Of a stretch of 22,798 bases of DNA, positions 1 through 6,520 are shown in pieces. The notes beneath the pieces are model-generated. The model was not told where the DNA came from. It did not search any database and saw only the letters and a program-made list of their open reading frames with translations. Source of the DNA: Bacteroides sp. CAG:144 (GTDB taxonomy: Bacteria > Bacteroidota > Bacteroidia > Bacteroidales > UBA11471); the NCBI GenBank assembly GCA_000434215.1, contig HF999710.1, positions 16,238 through 39,035 on the forward strand, read 5' to 3'. Every line of letters starts with the position of its first letter. The first letter of the stretch is position 1. The translations under genes and the position numbers were made by a program.

Positions 1-56
1 CGACTTTCGTCACCAGATCCTAAGTCTGGCGTGGCTACCAATTACACCACATCCGC
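1..56 (-). tRNA. tRNA-Leu, anticodon UAG (3' part outside window)
   Basis: Read on the minus strand, the sequence starts with the acceptor strand GCGGATG, then a D-arm with the TAATTGGTA loop. The anticodon stem is CCAGA/TCTGG with the seven-base loop CTTAGGA, giving anticodon TAG, which reads the leucine codon CUA and its wobble partners. After it begins a long variable arm (GAC-GAAA-GTC), as expected for a class II tRNA such as tRNA-Leu. The T-arm and the 3' acceptor strand lie beyond position 1, so the gene is incomplete here. It has its own promoter at 71-102. Confidence 0.93.
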
Positions 57-70
57 GAAAACAGACGATA

Positions 71-102
71 CAAAGGTACGTGAAGTTTATGAATTAGGCA
101 AT
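71..102 (-). promoter_or_regulatory. Bacteroidetes-type promoter of the tRNA-Leu gene
   Basis: On the minus strand TACCTTTG (71-78) matches the Bacteroidetes -7 consensus TAnnTTTG exactly. ATTG (99-102), a TTG-containing -33 element, lies 20 bases upstream. The inferred transcription start, near position 64-66, leaves a leader of about 8-10 bases before the mature tRNA 5' end at 56, a sensible layout for a tRNA promoter. This is read from the sequence and not measured. Confidence 0.65.
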
Positions 103-104
103 AA

Positions 105-136
105 AAAGCTCTTTTTTTAGCTCATGCAATATTGCA
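105..136 (-). terminator. weak possible terminator after murF-alr
   Basis: Just past the murF-alr stop, the minus strand has a 12-bp perfect palindrome (125-136, TGCAATATTGCA). It is followed by a short AGCT...AGCT hairpin running into a T-rich stretch. The stem is only 4-5 pairs, so termination here is a guess; some readthrough into the tRNA is possible. Confidence 0.3.
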
Positions 137-144
137 GCATCGAA

Positions 145-2613
145 CTATTCTCTGTAATAGACCCTTTTCACCCGGGAAGATACAGAGGTAAGAATCTCAT
201 AGGGAATCGTACCCAACCAACCGGCCATCTCTTCTACGGGCAACTGCTCGCCGAATATCTCGACACGGTCTCCTTCCCGACAATCGATGTCGGTTACATC
301 TATCAGGGTTACGTCCATACAGATATTACCGACGATAGGAGCACGCTTGCCATTGACGACGACACACCCTTTGCCATTGCCGAGATGCCTGTCAAGCCCG
401 TCGGCATATCCTATGGGAATAGCCGCTATACGGGAAGGTCGCTCCAACACCCCGCGACGACTGTATCCGACCGTTTCTCCGGCAGCCAAATCGCGTATCT
501 GCAAAATCGTCGTCTTCAACGTACTTACCGTGCGTAAACCCTTATTGTCTCCATACGGAGAAACACCGTAAAGGCCTATGCCGAGACGAACAGCATCGAA
601 CTGAAAATCGGTAAATCGCGTAATTCCCGCCGTATTGAGGATATGACGCAAAACCTTATGCGGCGACGCGGCCTGCACAGCATCGGCACACCGCGTAAAA
701 AGCGCGATCTGATGTCGGGAATAATCATCGAAACAAGCCTCATCGCTACCGGCGAAATGCGAAAAGACCGACCGCGCCGACAAGTTATCCTGTGATGATA
801 ACCTTTCGGCCAACAGCGGCATATCTTTTTCTTCAAACCCGAGGCGGTGCATACCCGAATCGATCTTGATATGTACCGGATAGTGCAACAGACCTTGCCG
901 ACGAGCCTCTACCAGCAAAACATCGAACAGCTTGAAGCTATACACCTCGGGTTCGAGGTCATAGCGGAAAAGGGTATGAAAGCTCGACATTTCGGGATTC
1001 ATTACCATAATAGGCATCGTAATGCCTTGCTTGCGCAACTCGGCACCCTCATCGGCCACGGCTACTGCCAGATAATCACAGCCATGATCTTGTAAAGTCT
1101 TCGCCAGCTCATACGAACCCGCTCCGTAACCGAATGCCTTCACCATGCAAATCATACGGGTCGAAGGATTCAGTTTTTCCTTATAAAAATTGTAATTGTG
1201 GACGATCGCATCGAGATTCACTTCGAGTATCGTCTCATGTTGTTTCAGTTCCAATGCTTCGCACACCGACTCGAAATGAAAACGGCGCGCCCCTTTTATC
1301 AGAATAAGTTCCCGGGAAAACCGATCGATGCGCCCCGATTGCAAGAACTCTTCGGTCGTGGCATAAAACTCCTTCTCTATATTGAAACAAGCGGCATGCG
1401 CCATAATTTCATAACCAATTCCGACGAGACGCTGCACCCCCTTATGCCGGACAAGAGAAGCTACGCGCTCATAAAGTTCATCGGACGGAACTCCCGACTG
1501 TAAAATATCGGAAAGTATCAATGTTCGCCGCATCGACCGAGCCGCCGAACGACGGGATTGAAAATCGAGCGCAATACCGAGGGAATTGATATCGGAATTG
1601 TAACTGTCGTTTATCAACAGGCAATTATTGATTCCCTCTTTTACCTCCATACGCATGGCAATCGGTTCGAGACGACTCATACGGCGGGCAATCACGTCGA
1701 CATCGGTACCGAGGTAGAGCATGACCGCCAAACAATGTATGGCGTCTTGCACAGCCCCATCTTCGACAAACGGTATCGTAAAACCGCTTTTGGTACGCAA
1801 ATAAATATATTCGATGCGTGTCGACATCTCTTCTTTCTCTATCTTGGAAATATAGAGGGGCGAGTCTATATTGACATGCGACCAAGCAATCTCCCGCGTA
1901 CCCATGCACATCTTATTGAATGATTCGGTTATGAGCGGATCATCTCCGTCATAAATAATCGCATCGGAACGGCGGAAAAGCGACAATTTTTCCTCGCATT
2001 TCTCCTGTATGGTGGAGAATCCTTCTTGATGCGCTTCTCCCACATTGGTAAGAATCCCCACCGTAGGCTGCACGATAGGCTCCAACTTATCCATCTCGCC
2101 CGATTTCGATATACCCGCTTCGATGACAGCCAGTTCGGTTTGTTCGTTGATTTCCCACACCGAAAGGGGTACTCCGATTTGAGAATTGTAACTGCGCGGA
2201 GAACGCACCATCGTATAATCTTCACACAAAAGCTGATAAAGCCATTCTTTCACGACCGTCTTACCATTACTACCGGCAACGCCGATAACCGGAATCTTAA
2301 ACCGACGTCGATGCGCCGCAGCAAGAGCCTGCAACGCCTGCAATGTATCGGGAACAACGAGAAAATTGGCTTCTCCCATTTCGTCGGCATGTTCGGGAAT
2401 ACGGCTTACAACAAAATTGCAAACACCTTTCCGATATAAATCAAACACATAACGATGGCCGTCATTCCGTTCGGTAACAAGAGCGAAAAAGAGGGTTTCT
2501 TCGGGGAAGGTCAGCGACCGACTGTCGGTCAGTAATACCGAAACGGCATACTCTCTATTCTTACGAAAATCGGCACGTACGATTTTAGCTATTTCTGTGA
2601 TATCATATTTCAT
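145..2613 (-). CDS. murF-alr: bifunctional MurF ligase / alanine racemase
   Basis: This 822-residue protein fuses two cytoplasmic peptidoglycan-precursor enzymes. Residues 1 to about 455 are MurF, which adds D-Ala-D-Ala to the UDP-MurNAc tripeptide using ATP. The ATP loop GVAGSNGKT is at 111-119 (Lys118), and the Mur-ligase motif NDSYNSD is at 335-341. Residues from about 456 to 822 are a fold-type III alanine racemase, which makes D-Ala from L-Ala. The PLP-binding lysine is Lys492 in MVKAFGYGAG, the likely second catalytic base is Tyr717 in VGYSRRG, and GNICMDVT at 763-770 is the conserved Met-Cys-Met-Asp-type segment. The fusion is known in Bacteroidetes; there is no internal stop and both halves look intact. 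Its start lies inside the 3' end of the GSCFA gene (11-base overlap), which suggests translational coupling. It is the last protein gene of the glyS-led unit. Confidence 0.96.
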   Translation of the reverse strand: MKYDITEIAKIVRADFRKNREYAVSVLLTDSRSLTFPEETLFFALVTERNDGHRYVFDLYRKGVCNFVVSRIPEHADEMGEANFLVVPDTLQALQALAAAHRRRFKIPVIGVAGSNGKTVVKEWLYQLLCEDYTMVRSPRSYNSQIGVPLSVWEINEQTELAVIEAGISKSGEMDKLEPIVQPTVGILTNVGEAHQEGFSTIQEKCEEKLSLFRRSDAIIYDGDDPLITESFNKMCMGTREIAWSHVNIDSPLYISKIEKEEMSTRIEYIYLRTKSGFTIPFVEDGAVQDAIHCLAVMLYLGTDVDVIARRMSRLEPIAMRMEVKEGINNCLLINDSYNSDINSLGIALDFQSRRSAARSMRRTLILSDILQSGVPSDELYERVASLVRHKGVQRLVGIGYEIMAHAACFNIEKEFYATTEEFLQSGRIDRFSRELILIKGARRFHFESVCEALELKQHETILEVNLDAIVHNYNFYKEKLNPSTRMICMVKAFGYGAGSYELAKTLQDHGCDYLAVAVADEGAELRKQGITMPIMVMNPEMSSFHTLFRYDLEPEVYSFKLFDVLLVEARRQGLLHYPVHIKIDSGMHRLGFEEKDMPLLAERLSSQDNLSARSVFSHFAGSDEACFDDYSRHQIALFTRCADAVQAASPHKVLRHILNTAGITRFTDFQFDAVRLGIGLYGVSPYGDNKGLRTVSTLKTTILQIRDLAAGETVGYSRRGVLERPSRIAAIPIGYADGLDRHLGNGKGCVVVNGKRAPIVGNICMDVTLIDVTDIDCREGDRVEIFGEQLPVEEMAGWLGTIPYEILTSVSSRVKRVYYRE

Positions 2614-3610
2614 CGGTCTCTAATGTTGCGAGCAACTGCCGGGCGGCAGCAAGCTCATCGGTTACATCAAAGAAAGTATATTTTTCCCGAAATTTTTCGA
2701 GTTTAAGGATATTTTGTACGACAAATTGCCTGTATGTTTTCCGGTCGGGTGTCAGCGGGCGATGTCGCAACGCCTGCAAAAGACGTCCCCACTCCCGATT
2801 GACGGAACGGGTCGCCTCATCGAAATAGGTCTCGGAGAATTTTTCCCACACATAGTCGACCGCTTGTTGCGACGGGTGCACCATGTCCCTGTCGTAGAAA
2901 CGGTAATCGCGCAACTCGTCCATGACAAGCTCATACGCAGGGAAGTAAAAGCAACGTTCGGGATAGGCCCGACACAATTCATCGGTAAAAAGCAACAGAG
3001 CAGATTTGCTCAATTGATTGCCGTGCGCACCGTCCTTCATATGCCGCACGGGACTCACCGTAAACAGCAGCTTCACACGGGGATTCGTGGCAAACAACCG
3101 TTCGAGCAATGGTAGCCATACAGCAACCATCCCGTCGACCGACAGTCGCCGACGGTCGAAACAAGAAGCCGGCAATTTATGACAATTGGCAACCACCGTA
3201 TCGGTTCCCGTCAACGTATAGACCCATGCCGTCCCCCATGTCAGAATCAAAAAATCCACTTCTCCCAGCGATGTCGATGCCGGTAAAAAACGGCGATTGA
3301 TTTGTTGCAGGCAAAGTGCCTTGTCTATATGTGAAAAGCTCGAATGATGGGCAAAACTGTGCCATAAATTTCCGTTTGAAAAAAGGTCTTCATCGGAAAA
3401 CAGCTTCCTGTCGAACAAGCGAACCAACGACTTTGCAATAGACAACGGATTGTACTGTATACCGAACGGATTGACATCGACCCGAAAATGAAACTCACCG
3501 AGCCTCGTCCCGATATGCTCGGCAAAACAAGAGCCGAACAACATCATACGATGATGATGTGTTACGGCTCCTTGTTGCAGGTCGATCGATACAGGAGTGT
3601 TCCATTCCAT
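2603..3610 (-). CDS. GSCFA-domain protein (SGNH/GDSL-esterase-like)
   Basis: The 335-residue protein carries the family signature GSCFA at 26-30, after MLF. Family knowledge places GSCFA proteins near the SGNH/GDSL hydrolases. The Ser27 region and the DRDMVHPSQQ segment (240-249, His245) would be the nucleophile and acid-base parts of such an active site; this is inference and the true substrate is unknown. No signal peptide or membrane segment is visible, so it is probably cytoplasmic. It lies 15 bases downstream of the FKBP gene. Its last codons overlap the start of murF-alr by 11 bases, ending in TGA within the murF-alr coding sequence. That coupling hints at an envelope or peptidoglycan-precursor role without showing it. 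Confidence 0.85.
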   Translation of the reverse strand: MEWNTPVSIDLQQGAVTHHHRMMLFGSCFAEHIGTRLGEFHFRVDVNPFGIQYNPLSIAKSLVRLFDRKLFSDEDLFSNGNLWHSFAHHSSFSHIDKALCLQQINRRFLPASTSLGEVDFLILTWGTAWVYTLTGTDTVVANCHKLPASCFDRRRLSVDGMVAVWLPLLERLFATNPRVKLLFTVSPVRHMKDGAHGNQLSKSALLLFTDELCRAYPERCFYFPAYELVMDELRDYRFYDRDMVHPSQQAVDYVWEKFSETYFDEATRSVNREWGRLLQALRHRPLTPDRKTYRQFVVQNILKLEKFREKYTFFDVTDELAAARQLLATLETDEI

Positions 3611-3625
3611 ACTCCCGAATATTTT

Positions 3626-4159
3626 TTATCGACGGACAATCTCCATCAACTTGATATCGAAAATCAAGGTCGAATAAGGTTTTATCAAATTCTGAGACCG
3701 CTCTCCGTATCCTAAATTCTGCGGAATAACAACTCGACAGGAATCACCTACATGCATACGTTCCATTGCGACAGTCCACCCATCGACCAGCGACGATATT
3801 TTCGCCGTCATGGGATTATCGGGACTCTCATGTGTCGCATCAAATACTGTACCGTCTATCAACTGTCCTTTATAGCAGACCTTGACAAAACTTGTATGGT
3901 AAGGCGATATCGTATCGGTTCCCCGTTCATAAAAATGCATCAATACACAACTCGACGGATCCCAATTGGGTGTTACGATTTCATACAACCGATTCCCTTC
4001 TTCATCGGTCGCCACCTTAGCCGCTTCGAAATAAGCAACATTCTCGTCGTTCCATTTCAGATATTCGGTTACCGTATCTTCCACATCGTCCTTACAAGAG
4101 GGCATCACGAAAATGCAACACGACAATACTGCGAGAAAAAGGATTTTTATTTTTTCCAT
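3626..4159 (-). CDS. FKBP-type peptidyl-prolyl isomerase lipoprotein
   Basis: The 177-residue protein starts with a signal peptide (MEKIKILFLAVLSCCIFV) and a lipobox MPSC, giving lipidation at Cys22. Residues 23-25 are Lys-Asp-Asp. A Lys followed by acidic residues after the lipid cysteine resembles the surface-export signal described for Bacteroidetes lipoproteins, so exposure on the cell surface is possible. An FKBP domain covers about 88-175: VCYKGQLIDGTVFDAT (94-109), VDGWTVAMERMHVGD (125-139) and VIPQNLGYGE (144-153) align with the usual FKBP core, which speeds cis-trans isomerisation of prolyl bonds. The gene lies between lemA (24-base gap) and the GSCFA gene (15-base gap), in the same orientation. 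The partner protein is unknown. Confidence 0.92.
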   Translation of the reverse strand: MEKIKILFLAVLSCCIFVMPSCKDDVEDTVTEYLKWNDENVAYFEAAKVATDEEGNRLYEIVTPNWDPSSCVLMHFYERGTDTISPYHTSFVKVCYKGQLIDGTVFDATHESPDNPMTAKISSLVDGWTVAMERMHVGDSCRVVIPQNLGYGERSQNLIKPYSTLIFDIKLMEIVRR

Positions 4160-4183
4160 GTGTATGAATCCCGTAAAATCAAA

Positions 4184-4774
4184 CTAAAAATTAACGACCG
4201 GTGCTGTTTCAGCACCTTCTGTGGCCTCAAACTGGGGTTTCTTTTCAAACCCGAACATCGATGCGATAATCGATGCCGGGAAACGACGTATCATCACATT
4301 GAAACTCTTCACGGCCTCGGTGTAGCGAGTACGTGCTACGGCAATACGATTTTCCGTTCCTTCGAGTTGGGCCTGCAATTCGAGAAAATTCTGATTGGCC
4401 TTCAAATCGGGATAATTCTCTGCAACAGCCAACAAACGGGATAATGCACTCGATACCTCACCTTGTGCGGCTTGGAACGCCTCGATATTTTCGGGGGTAA
4501 GGTTATCGGCAGACAACGTTACCTGTGTAGCTTTGGCCCGAGCCGAAACAACGGCGTCGAGCGTCGATTGTTCGTGTGCGGCATATCCTTTCACCGTCGA
4601 CACGAGATTGGGTATAAGATCACTACGACGTTGGTACTGGGTCTCGACTTTGGCCCATTCGCCATTAATAGTCTCCTCTCCGGCCACCATCGTATTGTAA
4701 GTACCGACACCCGATACGACCAATATAATAATCACAAGCAGGACTACACCTGCAACAATATAACCTTTTTTCAT
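4184..4774 (-). CDS. lemA: LemA family protein
   Basis: The 196-residue protein has one N-terminal membrane segment (about residues 5-25, rich in V, L and I). After it comes the family signature YNTMVAGEETINGEWAKVE, then RRSDLIPNLVSTVKGYA (about 49-65) and HEQSTLDAVVSARAKAT (67-83). The rest is mostly helical and probably faces the periplasm as a helical bundle. The length is normal for LemA. The molecular role of the family is not known. LemA genes are often beside genes for TPM-domain proteins, but here none is nearby. The gene lies 17 bases after glyS and 24 bases before the FKBP lipoprotein, so the three are probably cotranscribed. The C-terminal tail (EATEGAETAPVVNF) is low-complexity. 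Confidence 0.93.
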   Translation of the reverse strand: MKKGYIVAGVVLLVIIILVVSGVGTYNTMVAGEETINGEWAKVETQYQRRSDLIPNLVSTVKGYAAHEQSTLDAVVSARAKATQVTLSADNLTPENIEAFQAAQGEVSSALSRLLAVAENYPDLKANQNFLELQAQLEGTENRIAVARTRYTEAVKSFNVMIRRFPASIIASMFGFEKKPQFEATEGAETAPVVNF

Positions 4775-4791
4775 ATTCTGAATTTGTAAAA

Positions 4792-6342
4792 TTAGCTGTT
4801 CACAATTTTCCGCAGCAACGATTTCATCGAAACCTGCTCTCCGATAATCTGAGCCAAATCGCTTATGGCCACACGTTTTTGCTCCATCGTATCACGGAAA
4901 CGTATCGTAACGCAATTATCGGTAAGCGTATCGTGATCGACCGTAACGCAGAAAGGCGTACCGATGGCATCTTGACGGCGATAACGTTTGCCGATAGAAT
5001 CTTTCTCATCGTACTGGCATTTGAAATCGAATCGCAACATATCCATTATTTCGCGAGCTTTCTCGGGCAGACCGTCTTTCTTCACCAAAGGCAATATCGC
5101 CAATTTGACAGGTGCCAATGCAGCCGGGAGCCGCAATACCACACGAGTTTCCCCGTCGGGCAGTTGTTCTTCGCAATACGAACCCGCCATTACACTCAGG
5201 AACATACGGTCGACGCCAATCGAAGTCTCGATGACATAGGGCACATACGACTCGTTGAGTTCCGGATCGAAATATTGCAATTTTTTACCAGAAAATTTTT
5301 CGTGATTCGACAGGTCGAAATTGGTACGCGAATGAATTCCCTCGACCTCCTTGAATCCGAATGGCATTTCAAACTCGATGTCGGTAGCGGCATTGGCATA
5401 GTGTGCCAACTTTTCATGGTCGTGATAACGATATTTCTCATCGCCGAGGCCGAGAGCCTTGTGCCATTTAAGACGGGTTTCTTTCCATTGGGCAAACCAT
5501 TTCAGTTCTTCGCCGGGACGCACAAAAAATTGCATCTCCATCTGCTCGAATTCCCTCATACGGAAAATGAACTGACGGGCAACGATTTCATTGCGGAATG
5601 CCTTGCCTATTTGTGCAATACCGAAGGGAATGCGCATACGACCAGTTTTCTGCACATTGAGATAGTTGACAAAAATACCTTGCGCTGTCTCGGGACGAAG
5701 ATATATTTTCATCGTACCGTCAGCCGTAGACCCCATCTCGGTAGAGAACATGAGATTGAACTGGCGTACATCGGTCCAGTTGCGGGTACCGCTCAACGGA
5801 CAGGCGATTTCATAATCGAGAATAATCTGGCGCAACTCGTTCAAATCGTTTTCATTCATGGCTTTCGCATAGCGGGAATGCAACTCTTCCCGTTTGGCGA
5901 CATGCTCTTGCACACGGGGATTGGTCTGACGGAAAAGCGCTTCATCGAAACTTTCACCGAATCGCTTGGCGGCTTTTTCCACCTCTTTCTCTATTTTTTC
6001 GTCCATCTTGGCAATCAAATCCTCGATAAGCACATCGGCACGATAACGCTTCTTCGAGTCTTTATTGTCGATCAACGGGTCATTAAACGCATCGACGTGC
6101 CCCGACGCTTTCCAAATCGTCGGGTGCATAAAAATGGCCGAATCGATACCGACAATATTTTCGTGCAACAGCACCATACTGTCCCACCAATATTTTTTGA
6201 TATTGTTTTTCAGCTCGACCCCCATCTGTCCGTAATCATACACGGCGCTCAGCCCATCGTATATTTCACTCGACGGAAATACGAATCCATATTCTTTACA
6301 ATGCGAAATCAGTTTCTTAAAGACATCTTCTTGTTGTGCCAT
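4792..6342 (-). CDS. glyS: glycyl-tRNA synthetase, single-chain dimeric type
   Basis: The 516-residue class II synthetase attaches glycine to tRNA-Gly in the cytoplasm. It belongs to the alpha2 type shared with archaea and eukaryotes, not the alpha2-beta2 GlyQ/GlyS type of many bacteria. The N-terminal catalytic domain starts with VFPSSEIYDGLSAVYDYG (21-38). Motif 2 runs through FRNEIVARQFIFRMREFEQ (249-267) and motif 3 is GVDRMFLSVM (376-385). A family-typical insertion with a charged helix spans about 105-170. The C-terminal anticodon-binding domain covers about 405-505. It is the first gene of a minus-strand unit with lemA 17 bases downstream, and is divergent from parC. I see no T-box or glycine riboswitch in its leader, only a small hairpin at 6368-6382. 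Confidence 0.97.
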   Translation of the reverse strand: MAQQEDVFKKLISHCKEYGFVFPSSEIYDGLSAVYDYGQMGVELKNNIKKYWWDSMVLLHENIVGIDSAIFMHPTIWKASGHVDAFNDPLIDNKDSKKRYRADVLIEDLIAKMDEKIEKEVEKAAKRFGESFDEALFRQTNPRVQEHVAKREELHSRYAKAMNENDLNELRQIILDYEIACPLSGTRNWTDVRQFNLMFSTEMGSTADGTMKIYLRPETAQGIFVNYLNVQKTGRMRIPFGIAQIGKAFRNEIVARQFIFRMREFEQMEMQFFVRPGEELKWFAQWKETRLKWHKALGLGDEKYRYHDHEKLAHYANAATDIEFEMPFGFKEVEGIHSRTNFDLSNHEKFSGKKLQYFDPELNESYVPYVIETSIGVDRMFLSVMAGSYCEEQLPDGETRVVLRLPAALAPVKLAILPLVKKDGLPEKAREIMDMLRFDFKCQYDEKDSIGKRYRRQDAIGTPFCVTVDHDTLTDNCVTIRFRDTMEQKRVAISDLAQIIGEQVSMKSLLRKIVNS

Positions 6343-6367
6343 AATTCTTTTGTGTTTTGTATCGAAT

Positions 6368-6382
6368 GGGGCTTTCCGCCCC
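6368..6382 (-). promoter_or_regulatory. small GC-rich hairpin in the glyS leader
   Basis: On the minus strand GGGGC-GGAAA-GCCCC forms a perfect 5-bp stem with a five-base loop, 26 bases upstream of the glyS start codon. No T tract follows, so it is unlikely to be a terminator. It may affect mRNA stability or initiation; no known riboswitch or T-box pattern is visible around it. Confidence 0.35.
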
Positions 6383-6425
6383 TCTAATAATCTGCAAAGT
6401 AAATGATTTTTTCCGATTTAATTTG

Positions 6426-6433
6426 TATTTTTG
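6426..6433 (+). promoter_or_regulatory. candidate -7 element of the parC promoter
   Basis: TATTTTTG matches the Bacteroidetes -7 consensus TAnnTTTG exactly and would start parC transcription near 6440, giving a leader of about 80 bases. No good TTTG sits at the expected -33 position (about 19-21 bases upstream), so the call rests on one element in AT-rich DNA. The divergent glyS promoter must lie in the same 178-base gap; TTACTTTG, read on the minus strand near 6397-6404, is one mismatch from consensus. Confidence 0.4.
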
Positions 6434-6441
6434 CAGGAGGT

Positions 6442-6477
6442 TCTTACTTTCAGCCCATAAAAATATTTAAAGTAAGA
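6442..6477 (+). repeat. 9-bp inverted repeat in the parC leader
   Basis: TCTTACTTT (6442-6450) and its exact complement AAAGTAAGA (6469-6477) are separated by 18 bases. In RNA the stem could extend outward by three G-U pairs. It lies between the candidate promoter and the parC start codon at 6521. It could be a hairpin acting on stability or translation, or a DNA operator. No T tract follows it. Confidence 0.45.
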
Positions 6478-6520
6478 GTTCTCATTCAAAAAATTACATA
6501 TCAACCATATTCCACCCCAT

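Noticed and set aside
145..2613. murF-alr as a sequencing artefact joining two genes
   Set aside because: The frame is continuous, both active sites are intact, and the same fusion is known across Bacteroidetes.
4879..6387. A 502-codon open frame on the plus strand opposite glyS
   Set aside because: It lies wholly antisense to a clear glycyl-tRNA synthetase with intact class II motifs. Its translation is rich in H, F, I and R, typical of a shadow frame caused by codon bias.
6343..6425. A glycine riboswitch or T-box controlling glyS
   Set aside because: The leader is short and shows only a 5-bp hairpin. None of the conserved core sequences of those elements is visible.
6435..6440. AGGAGG in the parC upstream region as a ribosome-binding site
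   Set aside because: It is about 80 bases from the parC ATG and lies at or before the inferred transcription start, with no start codon and open frame placed suitably after it.
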